Shown: in pieces, positions 27,761 to 37,416 of the stretch
Numbering within the stretch: the first letter of the stretch is position 1
Layout of the letters: every line of letters begins with the position of its first letter
Assembly: GCA_903828245.1 (NCBI GenBank)
Contig: CAIKLP010000009.1
Coordinates: 1 to 64,000, forward strand
Reading direction: 5' to 3'
Length of the DNA stretch: 64,000 nt
DNA from: an uncultured bacterium
Lineage (GTDB): Bacteria; Bacteroidota; Bacteroidia; Sphingobacteriales; Sphingobacteriaceae
Made by a program: the position numbers and the translations under genes
Notes under the pieces: generated by a model
The model's input: only the letters and a program-made list of their open reading frames with translations
The model's database searches: none
What the model was told of the DNA's origin: nothing

Positions 27761-29179
27761 CTATAAAGCGTCGAATGTGCCCTGAGCAAGACCACTAGCG
27801 TCGCTAATTTGATAAAAATAATGCCCAGTGGCTAAGTGTATTGGAAAGGAAATAGTGCTGCTTGTAGGAAATGCTTTTTGTGTTGCTATAAGTTTTCCTA
27901 CTTGATCGAAGATTCGTAAAGTTACTTGGCCAGTTAAAGTACTGCTTTCGAAATTTAAAATTTGGGCTACCGGATTTGGGTACTGTTTAATAGTAAGCAC
28001 CCTGTTATTTTCAATACCCGTTGTACTACCGGTAGTAAAATAAAGTGCAGTGGCATTGAGCCCCGAAATACCGTTTACTTCCGTCGCAACTCTCCAATAA
28101 TATTTTCTGTTTGTTAATGAAAAGTTAAAATTTAAAAAAGTATCGATAATGCCTGCAGAATCTAATTTAATGGCCGATGTAGTAAATGCCGGCGTGGTGG
28201 ATACTTGTATACGATAAGCATTTGCTTGTGCAACTTTTCGCCATTCAAAATGTGTTTGCGTAGACATTCCAATTGATGCATTTGCTGGCAATAATAATTG
28301 AGGTGCGTCAAGGCCAGTATAAATAACCCTTGTGTCGCTAGCAGGACTTTTAAAGCCCCCATTATTAGCATACATTCTCCAATAATATTTTACTTTTCCA
28401 ACGGCTAACTCGCTAATAGCAATACTTAAGGCCGCGGTTGATTTTCTTAAAACAATATTTTGAAATAAGCTATCACTTGCAAATTCTAAATTGTAAATTA
28501 ATGCGCCGGGGACTGCTTTCCATTTAAAAAGAAAATTACTGCTGATGCCAGCTAAATTATTTAAAGGCTGAATAATTTCTGGAACAGAATCTATTGTTGT
28601 GGGGTCTACTATTCCTCTTGTAACAAACATCTCAATTTTTTGTAATGGACTATCGTTTGCATCTCTTGCAGAAGAAACTATATTATCAACGAATGATAAA
28701 CCCGCAACTACTTTTCCATAGGCAGTATAATTATTATCTAAACTTGTTGCCGCTGCAACGCAAATAAAAAATTGAGAGTTTGCAGAATTAATATTATTAT
28801 CTCTGGCAGCAGATAAGACCCCGCGCTGATGAGAGATGGGATTGAACTCTGCAGGGATATCGGTTTGATTGGTATTTCCCATTCCCCAGGTACTTTTTGG
28901 ACCATGCCTAGAATTTGGATCACCACCTTGAATGACAAAACCAGGAACGACCCGATGAAAGGCAGTCGTATCAAAAAAATGGGCCGCAACTAAACTGTCG
29001 AAATTTCGAACATGCTTAGGTGCAATGCTTGGATACATTTCCACTTCTACAGTTCCTATTTTTGTTCCTGCTCTATAAGTATCAATTAAATAATGTGGTT
29101 TACCTTGGTAAGCGCCAATTTGCGCAATACCAATAATACTATAAAAAAACAGGGCACTCAATAGCAGAATTTTTCGCAT
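27761..29179 (-). CDS. Secreted cyclophilin-type peptidyl-prolyl isomerase with T9SS C-terminal domain
   Basis: 472 residues. Signal peptide to about residue 19 (SIIGIAQ). Residues 25-190 are a cyclophilin domain with FHRVVPGFVIQGGDP, GVLSAARDNNINSANSQFFIC and NYTAYGKVVAG. Two Ig/FN3-like modules follow, containing FKWKAVPGALIYNLEF and FEWRKVAQANAYRIQV. The last 75 residues are a type A T9SS sorting domain (KQYPNPVAQILNFES ... GHYFYQI). It is therefore probably secreted through the outer membrane and kept at the cell surface. Surface substrates are unknown. Confidence 0.92.
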   Translation of the reverse strand: MRKILLLSALFFYSIIGIAQIGAYQGKPHYLIDTYRAGTKIGTVEVEMYPSIAPKHVRNFDSLVAAHFFDTTAFHRVVPGFVIQGGDPNSRHGPKSTWGMGNTNQTDIPAEFNPISHQRGVLSAARDNNINSANSQFFICVAAATSLDNNYTAYGKVVAGLSFVDNIVSSARDANDSPLQKIEMFVTRGIVDPTTIDSVPEIIQPLNNLAGISSNFLFKWKAVPGALIYNLEFASDSLFQNIVLRKSTAALSIAISELAVGKVKYYWRMYANNGGFKSPASDTRVIYTGLDAPQLLLPANASIGMSTQTHFEWRKVAQANAYRIQVSTTPAFTTSAIKLDSAGIIDTFLNFNFSLTNRKYYWRVATEVNGISGLNATALYFTTGSTTGIENNRVLTIKQYPNPVAQILNFESSTLTGQVTLRIFDQVGKLIATQKAFPTSSTISFPIHLATGHYFYQISDASGLAQGTFDAL

Positions 29180-29188
29180 CGCAAATTT

Positions 29189-29725
29189 TTAAAATTCGTT
29201 TTTAAACATCATACTTTCTACTGGCTTTACTGTTTTGCCATTGTATTTTGCATTGCCTTTGGAATTGTACATTACTTCTACTTCGCCTTCTACAACAAAA
29301 TAAATTAATTGTCCAATGGGCATACCGTGATATATGCGTACAGGTTGCGTACTAGAAATTTCTAATGTCCAAGTATTACAAAAGCCTACGTCTCCTTTAC
29401 CAGCAGTGGCATGAATGTCGATGCCTAATCTGCCTGTACTCGATTTGCCTTCTAAAAATGGAACATGCGCATGTGTTTCGGTATATTCTAAGGTTACGCC
29501 CAAATACAGTGTATTGGGTTGTAAAACAAAACCCTCCGGTGGAATTTCAAAATGCTCAATGGTATTGTGTTTTTTAGCATCTAATACCCTGTCTTTATAA
29601 ACTGCTAGGTATTTACCCAAATGCACATCGTACGAATTGGTGCCTAAACATTTTTGATCATATGGCTCAATTACGATTGTGCCCTTTTCTATTTCTTCTA
29701 AAATTCTTTTATCCGATAAAATCAT
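29189..29725 (-). CDS. dcd: dCTP deaminase
   Basis: 178 residues, the usual length of Dcd, which deaminates dCTP to dUTP for dTTP synthesis. Motifs include NSYDVHLG near residue 30, the nucleotide-binding stretch EGKSSTGRLGIDIHATAG, and DVGFCNTWTLEI. The conserved Arg/Glu catalytic elements (SSTGR, TLEI) are intact. It lies just upstream (minus strand) of the cyclophilin gene and is divergent from the phosphopantetheinyl transferase gene. Confidence 0.95.
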   Translation of the reverse strand: MILSDKRILEEIEKGTIVIEPYDQKCLGTNSYDVHLGKYLAVYKDRVLDAKKHNTIEHFEIPPEGFVLQPNTLYLGVTLEYTETHAHVPFLEGKSSTGRLGIDIHATAGKGDVGFCNTWTLEISSTQPVRIYHGMPIGQLIYFVVEGEVEVMYNSKGNAKYNGKTVKPVESMMFKNEF

Positions 29726-29737
29726 CGCGCGTTTATT

Positions 29738-29745
29738 TACTTTTG
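29738..29745 (+). promoter_or_regulatory. Candidate -7 promoter box for the phosphopantetheinyl transferase gene
   Basis: TACTTTTG fits TAnnTTTG and lies about 40 bases upstream of the start codon at 29786, in the short divergent region shared with dcd. Confidence 0.45.
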
Positions 29746-29785
29746 TCTAAATTAATAATTTTTTCTAAAATTCTGATTCGAAATT

Positions 29786-30421
29786 ATGCCAATCGTTTGG
29801 TCAAAAAACTTAGCTGAAAAGGGTAAAATAGCCATTTGGGAGATTTCCGAATCGGATGAGGAGCTATATAGCATGCTGCAACTCGACGAAAATGAACAGC
29901 AGCATTTTCAAACACTTAGCAAAGCGCGTCAAAAACAATGGCTTGGCAGTCGGGTATTGTTACGCACCTTATTGCAAACCGAACAACATATCGAATTAAC
30001 TATAGACGAACATCGCAAACCTTTTTTAAATAATTTTCCTTTTGAAATCGCCATTTCGCACGCCAATCATTTGGCTGCTGTCTTAATTTATGAGGGGAAA
30101 AAAGTAGGTGTTGATATTGAAAAAATTTCGGAGCGTATTCTTAAAATTAAAAATAAATTTTTAAGCTCCGAAGAATTAAACTTTATATCAGCATCAAACG
30201 AACTCGAGCAATTACATGTTTGTTGGGGAGCCAAAGAATCTCTTTTTAAATTATACGGAAAAGGTAGTTTGCCTTTTATTGATGGTATTAGAATTGCTGC
30301 TTTTGAATATGGTAAAACAGCCGAAATAGCTGCTAGTATTAATCTTCCAGCCTATCATGCAAATTTTAATGTGCAATATTTAAAATACGAAGATTTTATG
30401 CTGACTTGGGTGATAGCCTAA
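29786..30421 (+). CDS. 4'-phosphopantetheinyl transferase (Sfp type)
   Basis: 211 residues. It transfers phosphopantetheine from CoA to carrier proteins. Mg-binding motifs are VGVDIEKIS near residue 108 and WGAKESLFKLYGKG near 150, both typical of Sfp-type enzymes; the upstream ISHANHLAAV matches the SHS region. Carrier targets could be fatty-acid ACP or secondary-metabolite carriers; no such genes are nearby. The stop is four bases from the end of the convergent dnaG gene. Confidence 0.93.
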   Translation: MPIVWSKNLAEKGKIAIWEISESDEELYSMLQLDENEQQHFQTLSKARQKQWLGSRVLLRTLLQTEQHIELTIDEHRKPFLNNFPFEIAISHANHLAAVLIYEGKKVGVDIEKISERILKIKNKFLSSEELNFISASNELEQLHVCWGAKESLFKLYGKGSLPFIDGIRIAAFEYGKTAEIAASINLPAYHANFNVQYLKYEDFMLTWVIA

Positions 30422-30425
30422 ATTT

Positions 30426-32366
30426 TTATTTCAAAACTACTAAACCCAATTCTTTTTCAATGAACTTGATTTGTTCGCGCATGGCCATATGGGTTTGCAG
30501 ATACATGGTAGTTTCTTCTTCCGATAAGTTTTCTTTTAGGCGCTCACCAATTTCAAAAAATAACTTTTTTGATTTATTTAATCGTAAATGATTAAGGGCA
30601 CTTTTTACCACTTTTTCTAAAATTTTTTCTTCTTGTGGAATAAAAATATCGTGTTCTTTCCATCGTTCACTTAAATTATGTGGCGATGATAATAATACAG
30701 CGGCAAGTGTTGCGGTAATTTGATTTGAATGATTACTAAAGAAAGTTTGTGATGGTGCGATTCGGTTAGCTACGGCTTGTTGAATAATCCCTAGCATTTG
30801 CACATATGGCTCGTTGACAAAGCTGAGTTGCTCCTGTTCAATCACTTGCAATATATATTCTGCCACGCTAAACGATACAGGCGCTCCCGTTTCGTCTGCT
30901 AACGTAATTTTTTGCTCGGCATAATTCACTAAAATTCTAATGATTTCTTTTTCCTGTGAATCATTTGGCCTATTTTCTATTGCATCAGGTGACGCATAAA
31001 TATCGTTTTCAATACCAATTGTGCTAAGCTCTTCTTGGTTGTTTGCTTTTTTAACTTTCTTTAAACTAAATTTATTTAATTCGGAAAGCAATAAGCGCTC
31101 GTCCATATCCATCAACTTGCTACACTCTTTAATAAATAGGGAAGCTTTTATAGCATCTGGAATTTTTGAAATACTTTCAACAATATCTCTAATTAAATCT
31201 GCTTTTTTAATTGGGTCGTTATGGATATCTGCTAATAATAAATTTGTTTTGAAAACAATAAAGTCGGACTGCGTTTTTAAAACATATTCTTGAAATGCAT
31301 TTCCGCCAACTTCGCGAACATAAGAATCTGGATCATGCCCATCTGGGAATAAAACAATTTTTACATTTAAGCCCTCTTCTAAAATCATATCAATTCCTCT
31401 TAAAGAAGCTTTGATACCTGCAGCGTCTCCATCGTAGAGGATGGTAATGTTTTTGGTGAACCTTGCAATTAACCTAATTTGTTCGGTGGTTAAAGAAGTA
31501 CCAGAAGATGCGACTACGTTTTCGATACCCGATTGATGCAAAGAAACAACATCGGTATATCCTTCTACTAAAAAACAATTATCAAATTCTCGAATCGCTT
31601 TTTTGGCAAAATAAATTCCATAAAGCACATGGCTCTTGTGGTATATTTCACTTTCTGGCGAATTAACATATTTTGGACTATTCGGATTTGTTGCTAAAAT
31701 TCTTCCACCAAAAGCAATTACTCTTCCGGTAATATTGTGAATGGGAAACATGACTCTATTTCGAAAACGATCGTAAACAGATTTTTTTTCTTCGTTGAAA
31801 ATACTGAGCCCTGTTTCGATTAAATAGCGTTCGTCGAAGCCTTCTTTTTTTGCCGCATCCGTTAAGCCAGACCATTCTTGAGGGCTAAATCCTAATTCAA
31901 ATTTCTTAACAATATCTTCTCTAAAAGCGCGCTCTTTAAAATAAGTTAAACCAACTGTTTGGCCATAAGCTGTATTCCAAAGTGTTTCTGCAAAAAATTT
32001 CTTTGCAAAATCAGAAGTCAACATTAAACTTTCGCGGTGATTATATTTTTCTCTGTCAAGGTCCGAAATGGTTTCATCTTCCTCGATAGCGATATTGTAT
32101 TTTTTAGCTAACTGTCTTAATGCATCTGGATAGGTTAGTTTTTCATGCTCCATGATAAAATTAACCGAGTTGCCCGCTTTGCCGCATCCAAAACACTTAT
32201 AAATACCCTTCGTTGGCGATACGGTGAATGAAGGAGTTTTTTCGTTATGGAATGGGCAATTACCTAATAAGTTCGCACCACGCTTTTTTAAATTCACAAA
32301 ATCGCCAACCACCTCTTCGATAGCCGCTATTTCAAAAATTTTATCAATGGTTTCTTTGCGAATCAT
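30426..32366 (-). CDS. dnaG: DNA primase
   Basis: 646 residues, normal for DnaG, which synthesises RNA primers at the replication fork. The CHC2 zinc finger is at the N-terminus (CPFHNEKTPSFTV, then CFGCGKAGN). The TOPRIM core shows VEGYTDVVSLHQSG and LYDGDAAGIKAS. The RNA-polymerase-like motif FGGRILATNPNSPKY is present, followed by a DnaB-binding-type C-terminal helical region. Its start codon overlaps the stop of the upstream secreted-protein gene. Confidence 0.97.
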   Translation of the reverse strand: MIRKETIDKIFEIAAIEEVVGDFVNLKKRGANLLGNCPFHNEKTPSFTVSPTKGIYKCFGCGKAGNSVNFIMEHEKLTYPDALRQLAKKYNIAIEEDETISDLDREKYNHRESLMLTSDFAKKFFAETLWNTAYGQTVGLTYFKERAFREDIVKKFELGFSPQEWSGLTDAAKKEGFDERYLIETGLSIFNEEKKSVYDRFRNRVMFPIHNITGRVIAFGGRILATNPNSPKYVNSPESEIYHKSHVLYGIYFAKKAIREFDNCFLVEGYTDVVSLHQSGIENVVASSGTSLTTEQIRLIARFTKNITILYDGDAAGIKASLRGIDMILEEGLNVKIVLFPDGHDPDSYVREVGGNAFQEYVLKTQSDFIVFKTNLLLADIHNDPIKKADLIRDIVESISKIPDAIKASLFIKECSKLMDMDERLLLSELNKFSLKKVKKANNQEELSTIGIENDIYASPDAIENRPNDSQEKEIIRILVNYAEQKITLADETGAPVSFSVAEYILQVIEQEQLSFVNEPYVQMLGIIQQAVANRIAPSQTFFSNHSNQITATLAAVLLSSPHNLSERWKEHDIFIPQEEKILEKVVKSALNHLRLNKSKKLFFEIGERLKENLSEEETTMYLQTHMAMREQIKFIEKELGLVVLK

Positions 32367-33298
32367 TAGTTAAAGTTATAATGTTTAATGTCAAAGGTAC
32401 AGATTTCTCTTTTTTTAAATGGTATATCCCAGTCTCCATCATAAGAAATATGGGTGGGAACCAGCGTTTCTTCGTTTAAATAACTCAATTCAATGTTCAT
32501 TTTTACATGAAAATCGAAAGGAATAGAAGCGTATGCCATGTCGATATATCTCCCTAAAATTTTCATGTTTTTAGCATCAAAAATAGTGGTGAGTTCTTTA
32601 ATCATCGTGTCGTCTTTGTTCCACCAACTAATGCCCTCTTTTAATTTACATTTGAAATAATAAACCGGTATATCTCCTTGGTAAGTAGCATAATAAAAGC
32701 TGTACTGGTAATACTTTGCTAGCTCGGGACTAAAAATGGCTGTTTTGTCACTTATCAGCGGCACGCCTTTTATGGGCTTACCTGGTGTAAATAGTAAAGT
32801 TTTTAATTTTTCTTTATACGCTTCTTCAGCCGTTTCTTTTTTGCTTACTTTTTTATCTGCTAAAAAATCGGTGTTTTTTTCATTCATAAAAATATAAGAA
32901 AACATGCTAACGGTAAATAAATCAAAATCGCCATTATATTTTGTTACTCTTCCGCTATCTTTTTTTTCAATGAACTCTTGATGATATCGAAGCCCTTCGT
33001 TCACATGTTTTATTTTTCGATAAATTTTTCCTGTTTGTTTTTGTGTCTCATCATAAGTCTTAATTTTATTTTCCGCAATAAAAGTATATTTCTTTAAAGC
33101 TTTAAATGCTTCATAAAATAAAGTGTCTTGAAGCATTACGGAAGTAAAATCGTTGATGCTTAATCCCCTTTTGGCAGTAATTGCCATAGCCGAATCAATA
33201 TTAACAGAACGCAAGGTGTCTGAAAAAATTTGCTTCTTACTTTGTGCCAGCACAAAAGTATTTTGTAAAATAAAAAATAAAAAAAATAGTTTTTTCAA
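32366..33298 (-). CDS. Secreted protein of unknown function
   Basis: 310 residues with a clear signal peptide (MKKLFFLFFILQNTFVLAQ). The rest is predicted periplasmic or outer-membrane associated, rich in beta segments at the C-terminal half (FHVKMNIELSYLNEETLVPTHISYDGDWDIPF). It resembles Bacteroidota proteins of the type that bind lipids or resemble outer-membrane lipoprotein-sorting proteins, but I do not recognise it for certain. It abuts dnaG and is preceded by the pnt hairpin. Confidence 0.7.
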   Translation of the reverse strand: MKKLFFLFFILQNTFVLAQSKKQIFSDTLRSVNIDSAMAITAKRGLSINDFTSVMLQDTLFYEAFKALKKYTFIAENKIKTYDETQKQTGKIYRKIKHVNEGLRYHQEFIEKKDSGRVTKYNGDFDLFTVSMFSYIFMNEKNTDFLADKKVSKKETAEEAYKEKLKTLLFTPGKPIKGVPLISDKTAIFSPELAKYYQYSFYYATYQGDIPVYYFKCKLKEGISWWNKDDTMIKELTTIFDAKNMKILGRYIDMAYASIPFDFHVKMNIELSYLNEETLVPTHISYDGDWDIPFKKREICTFDIKHYNFN

Positions 33299-33315
33299 AT
33301 TTATAATTGGCTGTA

Positions 33316-33352
33316 AACAACAAATTCTTGCTTAGGGCAAGAATTTGTTGTT
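33316..33352 (-). terminator. Perfect 16-bp hairpin downstream of pntB
   Basis: AACAACAAATTCTTGC and its exact complement flank a five-base loop. It lies 19 bases after the pntB stop, so it probably ends the pnt transcript or protects its 3' end. It lacks a clear T-tract on the minus strand. Confidence 0.6.
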
Positions 33353-33370
33353 GGAAATACTTTCCTATAA

Positions 33371-34768
33371 TTACATTGTTTTTAATTCTGCCACTAAAGC
33401 TGTTAAAGCTTTTTTTGCATCTCCAAAAAACATACTTGTTTTTGGATCGTAAAACAATAAGTTCTCAATGCCAGCATATCCAGCACTCATAGAGCGTTTG
33501 TTTACAATAATATGCTTCGCTTTTTCTACATCTAAAATGGGCATACCATAAATTGGTGAACTTGGATCTGTTTTAGCTGCAGGATTTACCACATCATTTG
33601 CGCCAACAACCAGCACCACATCCGTTTGTTCAAATTCTGAATTGATTTCGTCCATCTCCACCATTTTACCATAATCAACATTTGATTCGGCTAATAAAAC
33701 ATTCATATGACCTGGCATACGACCCGCAACCGGATGAATGGCGTACTTCACTTCCACGCCGCGCTCTTCTAATAATAATTCTAACTCATGAATAATATGT
33801 TGTGCTTGCGCAACTGCTAAACCATAGCCAGGCACAATCACTACACGCTTAGAATAATTCATTAATACCGCCACATCGGTTGTTGATATATCTTTAATGG
33901 AACCCGCTACTTCGGCTCCATCTGCAGCAGCAGTAGTGCCTCCAAAGGATCCAAAAATTACACTAAACAAAGAACGGTTCATGGCTTTACACATTACAAT
34001 GGTTAATAATGTTCCGGCAGATCCTACTAAAATACCACCTGTTAACATTACTTTATTGTCGTATAAAAATCCACCGAAAGCAGCAGCTAAACCTGTAAAA
34101 GAATTCAATAATGAAATAACAACCGGCATATCTGCTCCGCCAATTGGAATCACAAATAATATTCCGTAAAACAATGCAGCCGCAAATAATAAATATAACA
34201 TTGTACTGCTATCTGTTCCGCTTACTACAACATAAGCTGCAAAAGCAAATAAAGCAAACATCACAATGGTGTTGATAATATTGTATTTTGGCAAACGAAT
34301 TGGTTTTGCCATGGCGCCATTTAATTTAAGGTAGGCAATAATACTACCCGAAAAAGAAACGCTACCAATAATCATACCCGCTAAAACTGTTATCATAGTG
34401 GAGGTTTGACCTACGCTATGGTGAAATTCCATTAAACCAATTAAAGCCGCACAAGCACCGCCCATACCATTAAACATCGATACCAATTCTGGCATTTTTG
34501 TCATTTGAACTTTTTTAGCCGTTAACCAGCCAATAATGGTGCCGGTTGCAATACCAGCAAATATTAAAATCATTTTAATATTATCACGAGAAGTAAGTCC
34601 TTCTTTTGAATAAAGAAAAATGGTGCCGATAATAGCAATCGTCATACCTGCCGCCGCAATTAAATTTCCTTGTCTTGCTTTTTTAGGATTACTCATCATT
34701 TTTAATCCAATAATAAAAGTAATGGATGCGATGAGGTAAGCTATTTCTAATATATATTGTGTCATCAT
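33371..34768 (-). CDS. pntB: NAD(P) transhydrogenase subunit beta
   Basis: 465 residues, the usual size. PntB supplies eight or more membrane helices and the NADP(H)-binding domain III (VIVPGYGLAVAQAQH, then HPVAGRMPGHMNVLLAE and NDVVNPAAKTDPSSPIYGMPI). The complex uses the proton gradient to make NADPH from NADH. The last gene of the three-gene pnt operon, 15 bases after pntAB. Confidence 0.97.
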   Translation of the reverse strand: MMTQYILEIAYLIASITFIIGLKMMSNPKKARQGNLIAAAGMTIAIIGTIFLYSKEGLTSRDNIKMILIFAGIATGTIIGWLTAKKVQMTKMPELVSMFNGMGGACAALIGLMEFHHSVGQTSTMITVLAGMIIGSVSFSGSIIAYLKLNGAMAKPIRLPKYNIINTIVMFALFAFAAYVVVSGTDSSTMLYLLFAAALFYGILFVIPIGGADMPVVISLLNSFTGLAAAFGGFLYDNKVMLTGGILVGSAGTLLTIVMCKAMNRSLFSVIFGSFGGTTAAADGAEVAGSIKDISTTDVAVLMNYSKRVVIVPGYGLAVAQAQHIIHELELLLEERGVEVKYAIHPVAGRMPGHMNVLLAESNVDYGKMVEMDEINSEFEQTDVVLVVGANDVVNPAAKTDPSSPIYGMPILDVEKAKHIIVNKRSMSAGYAGIENLLFYDPKTSMFFGDAKKALTALVAELKTM

Positions 34769-34783
34769 AATTTTCTTTGAGAT

Positions 34784-35089
34784 TTATTTCTTTTTAAACA
34801 TATCAAGCATTCTGTCGGTTACTACAAAACCTCCAACTACATTTAAGGTTCCAAGTATAACGGCAACCGTTCCAAGTGTTAAGGAAACATAATTACTTGC
34901 GTCGGTATCTAGCATCACAATAATTGCGCCTACAACCACCACGCCGTGAATTGCATTCGCGCCAGACATAAGCGGGGTGTGTAATACAGAAGGCACATGC
35001 CCAATTACTTCAACGCCAACAAAAACGGCTAATATGATAAAATAAATCATCTCTCGATGCGTACTAATAAATGATAATATCTGTTCCAT
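34784..35089 (-). CDS. pntAB: NAD(P) transhydrogenase membrane subunit alpha-2
   Basis: 101 residues, a short membrane protein that corresponds to the C-terminal helices of a full-length PntA. It contains VFVGVEVIGHVPSVLHTPLMSGANAIHGVVVVGA, the conserved helical motif of the alpha-2 subunit. Split alpha subunits are normal in many bacteria. It lies between pntAA and pntB with short spacers. Confidence 0.95.
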   Translation of the reverse strand: MEQILSFISTHREMIYFIILAVFVGVEVIGHVPSVLHTPLMSGANAIHGVVVVGAIIVMLDTDASNYVSLTLGTVAVILGTLNVVGGFVVTDRMLDMFKKK

Positions 35090-35098
35090 GATTATTTT

Positions 35099-36217
35099 TT
35101 ATTTAAGAATTGATGGATGAACGGGTGTTCCGTTATGAACAATTAATGAACCTTTGGTAATGTCTTCTGCTAAATCCCAATTAAATTTTTCGTGAGTAGC
35201 TAAATGCACTAAAAGCGTTTGGATATTTTTAGCATAAAGTTCACTTGCGTTCATTGGCAATAAACTTGGAATATTACTTTCACCAATTATGGTTACGCCA
35301 TTTTTCTGAATTGTTTTATTGATTTCGCTTCCGATTACGTTGCCGCCTTGTTCAACAGCCATATCTAAAATTACCGAACCAAATTTCATGCTTGCAACCA
35401 TTTCTTCGGTAACCAATACCGGCGCTTTTTTCCCGGGTATTAAGGCAGTTGTAATTACAATGTCGGCTTCTTTAATGTGTTTCGAAACAAGCTCTTGTTG
35501 CATTTTCAAAAACTCATCTGAAACACCTTTAACATAACCGCCTTCCATTTTTATACTATCATCGCTTTTTACTTCAATGAATTTACCGCCTAATGAGGCA
35601 ACTTGTTCTTTTGTTTCTGGGCGAATATCACTTACTTCTACAACTGCGCCTAACCTTTTAGCAGTTGCAATTGCCTGCAATCCTGCAACACCTGCTCCAA
35701 AAATTAACACTTTAGCAGGGCGAATGGTACCCGCGGCTGTAGTCATCATGGGTAAAATTTTACCCATTTCGTTGGCAGCCATTAAAACGGCTTTATAGCC
35801 TGCTAAGTTTGCTTGAGAACTTAAGGCGTCCATTTTTTGAGCACGAGAAATACGCGGTACGGCATCCATCGAAAATGCAGAAATACCTGCACTTGCACAG
35901 GATTCAACTAATGTTGGATTAGTAGCTGCCCACATAAAAGAAATTAAAACTGCTTCTTTTTTCATGCTCGCAATTTCTGCAGCATTTGGTGCATTCACTT
36001 TTAAGATCACATCTGCATCCGCATATATTTTTTGTGTATCTGCTAGGATACTTGCTCCAGCTGCTTGATAGCTTGCATCATCAAAATAAGATTTTAAACC
36101 AGCTCCGGTTTCTACGCAAACTTCGTAGCCTGCTGTTGTTAATTGTTTCACCACCGAGGGTGTTAAAGCCACACGATTTTCGCGCTCTTTATTTTCTTTG
36201 GGTACACAGATTTTCAA
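35099..36217 (-). CDS. pntAA: NAD(P) transhydrogenase subunit alpha-1
   Basis: 372 residues, soluble NAD(H)-binding domain I. The N-terminal alanine-dehydrogenase-like start (KICVPKENKERENRVALTPS) and the Rossmann motif VLIFGAGVAGLQAIATAKRLGA are clear, as is the later DIVITTALIPGKKAPVLVT. It is the first gene of the pntAA-pntAB-pntB operon. No membrane helices, consistent with a split alpha subunit. Confidence 0.96.
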   Translation of the reverse strand: MKICVPKENKERENRVALTPSVVKQLTTAGYEVCVETGAGLKSYFDDASYQAAGASILADTQKIYADADVILKVNAPNAAEIASMKKEAVLISFMWAATNPTLVESCASAGISAFSMDAVPRISRAQKMDALSSQANLAGYKAVLMAANEMGKILPMMTTAAGTIRPAKVLIFGAGVAGLQAIATAKRLGAVVEVSDIRPETKEQVASLGGKFIEVKSDDSIKMEGGYVKGVSDEFLKMQQELVSKHIKEADIVITTALIPGKKAPVLVTEEMVASMKFGSVILDMAVEQGGNVIGSEINKTIQKNGVTIIGESNIPSLLPMNASELYAKNIQTLLVHLATHEKFNWDLAEDITKGSLIVHNGTPVHPSILK

Positions 36218-36282
36218 AACGTATCGAATTAATTATGGTTAAATATACTATGCCTACACATAAGTATCAATTTTTATTTCTT

Positions 36283-37360
36283 TTAAAATTCCATCAAATA
36301 AGCCTTAATGAACGGGTTCAATTCTCCATCTAAAACCCCCTGTGCATTAGAGGTTTCCATGTTTGTTCTCAGGTCTTTTACTAATTTATAAGGATGAAGT
36401 ACATAGTTCCTAATTTGAGATCCCCATTCGATCTTCTTTTTAGTGCTTTCTACGGCTTGTTTGGCTTCGTTTTTCTTGCGCAATTCCAATTCGTATAATT
36501 GGGATTTTAACATTTTTAATGCTTTTTCTTTGTTTTGATTTTGCGAACGCTCTTGTTGACATTCTATGATGATGCCAGAAGGTGCATGTTTTAAACGAAC
36601 GGCTGTTTCTACTTTATTTACATTTTGTCCGCCTTTACCACCGGCTCTAAAAGTATCCCAACTTACATCTGCTAAATTGATATCAATTTGAATCGAATCA
36701 TCTACCAAAGGATATACATACACCGAAGCAAAAGAAGTGTGTCTGCGCGCATTCGAATCGAAGGGCGAAATTCTAACCAATCGATGTACACCTGATTCAC
36801 CTTTTAAATAACCGTAAGTAAATGCGCCTTCAAACTCTAAGGTGCAAGATTTAATACCTGCGCCTTCTCCGGCTTGGTAATCTATTTCTTTTACTTGATA
36901 CCCATTTTTTTCGCCCCACATAATATACATACGCATGAGCATTGCTGCCCAATCACAACTTTCTGTTCCACCTGCGCCTGCATTAATAGTGAGTACTGCG
37001 TTGAGTTGGTCTTCTTCGCCACTCAACATGTTTTTAAATTCGAGTTCGTCGAGTGCTTTCCAAGCAACGCCCATCTGGCTAAGCATTTCGGGCTCTTGCG
37101 CCGCGCCATCTTTATAGAATTCATAAAGCACAATGGTGTCTTCGACTGTTGCATTTACCAGCGTAAAGGCTTCGGTCCAAACTTTTTTGGCTTTTATATG
37201 ATGTAAGATTTTCTCTGCTGCTTTTTGGTCTTCCCAAAAATCTGCTGCAAGTGTTTGAGCCTGTTCTTGCTCAATCTCCACTAGTTTTTGATCGATGTCA
37301 AAGATGCCTCCTCAGAGATGTAATGCGATCTCTTAAATCCTTGATTTGTTCGTTGGTCAT
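36283..37360 (-). CDS. prfB: Peptide chain release factor 2 (programmed +1 frameshift)
   Basis: RF2 releases peptides at UGA and UAA. The main frame (36283 up to 37299) holds the GGQ motif in [16 protein letters not shown] and the class-specific [10 protein letters not shown]. The true start is an ATG at 37360: a 20-codon leader ([20 protein letters not shown]) ends in UGA at 37300-37298. The slippery CTT-TGA-C follows a Shine-Dalgarno-like GAGGAGG (37313-37307). Skipping one base continues as [11 protein letters not shown]. This is the classic autoregulatory frameshift: low RF2 favours reading through. Confidence 0.96.
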
Positions 37361-37416
37361 GAAACAAAAATAAGAAATTAATTGCTATTGTGAATTGCAG
37401 ACCCGAATTATTGTCT

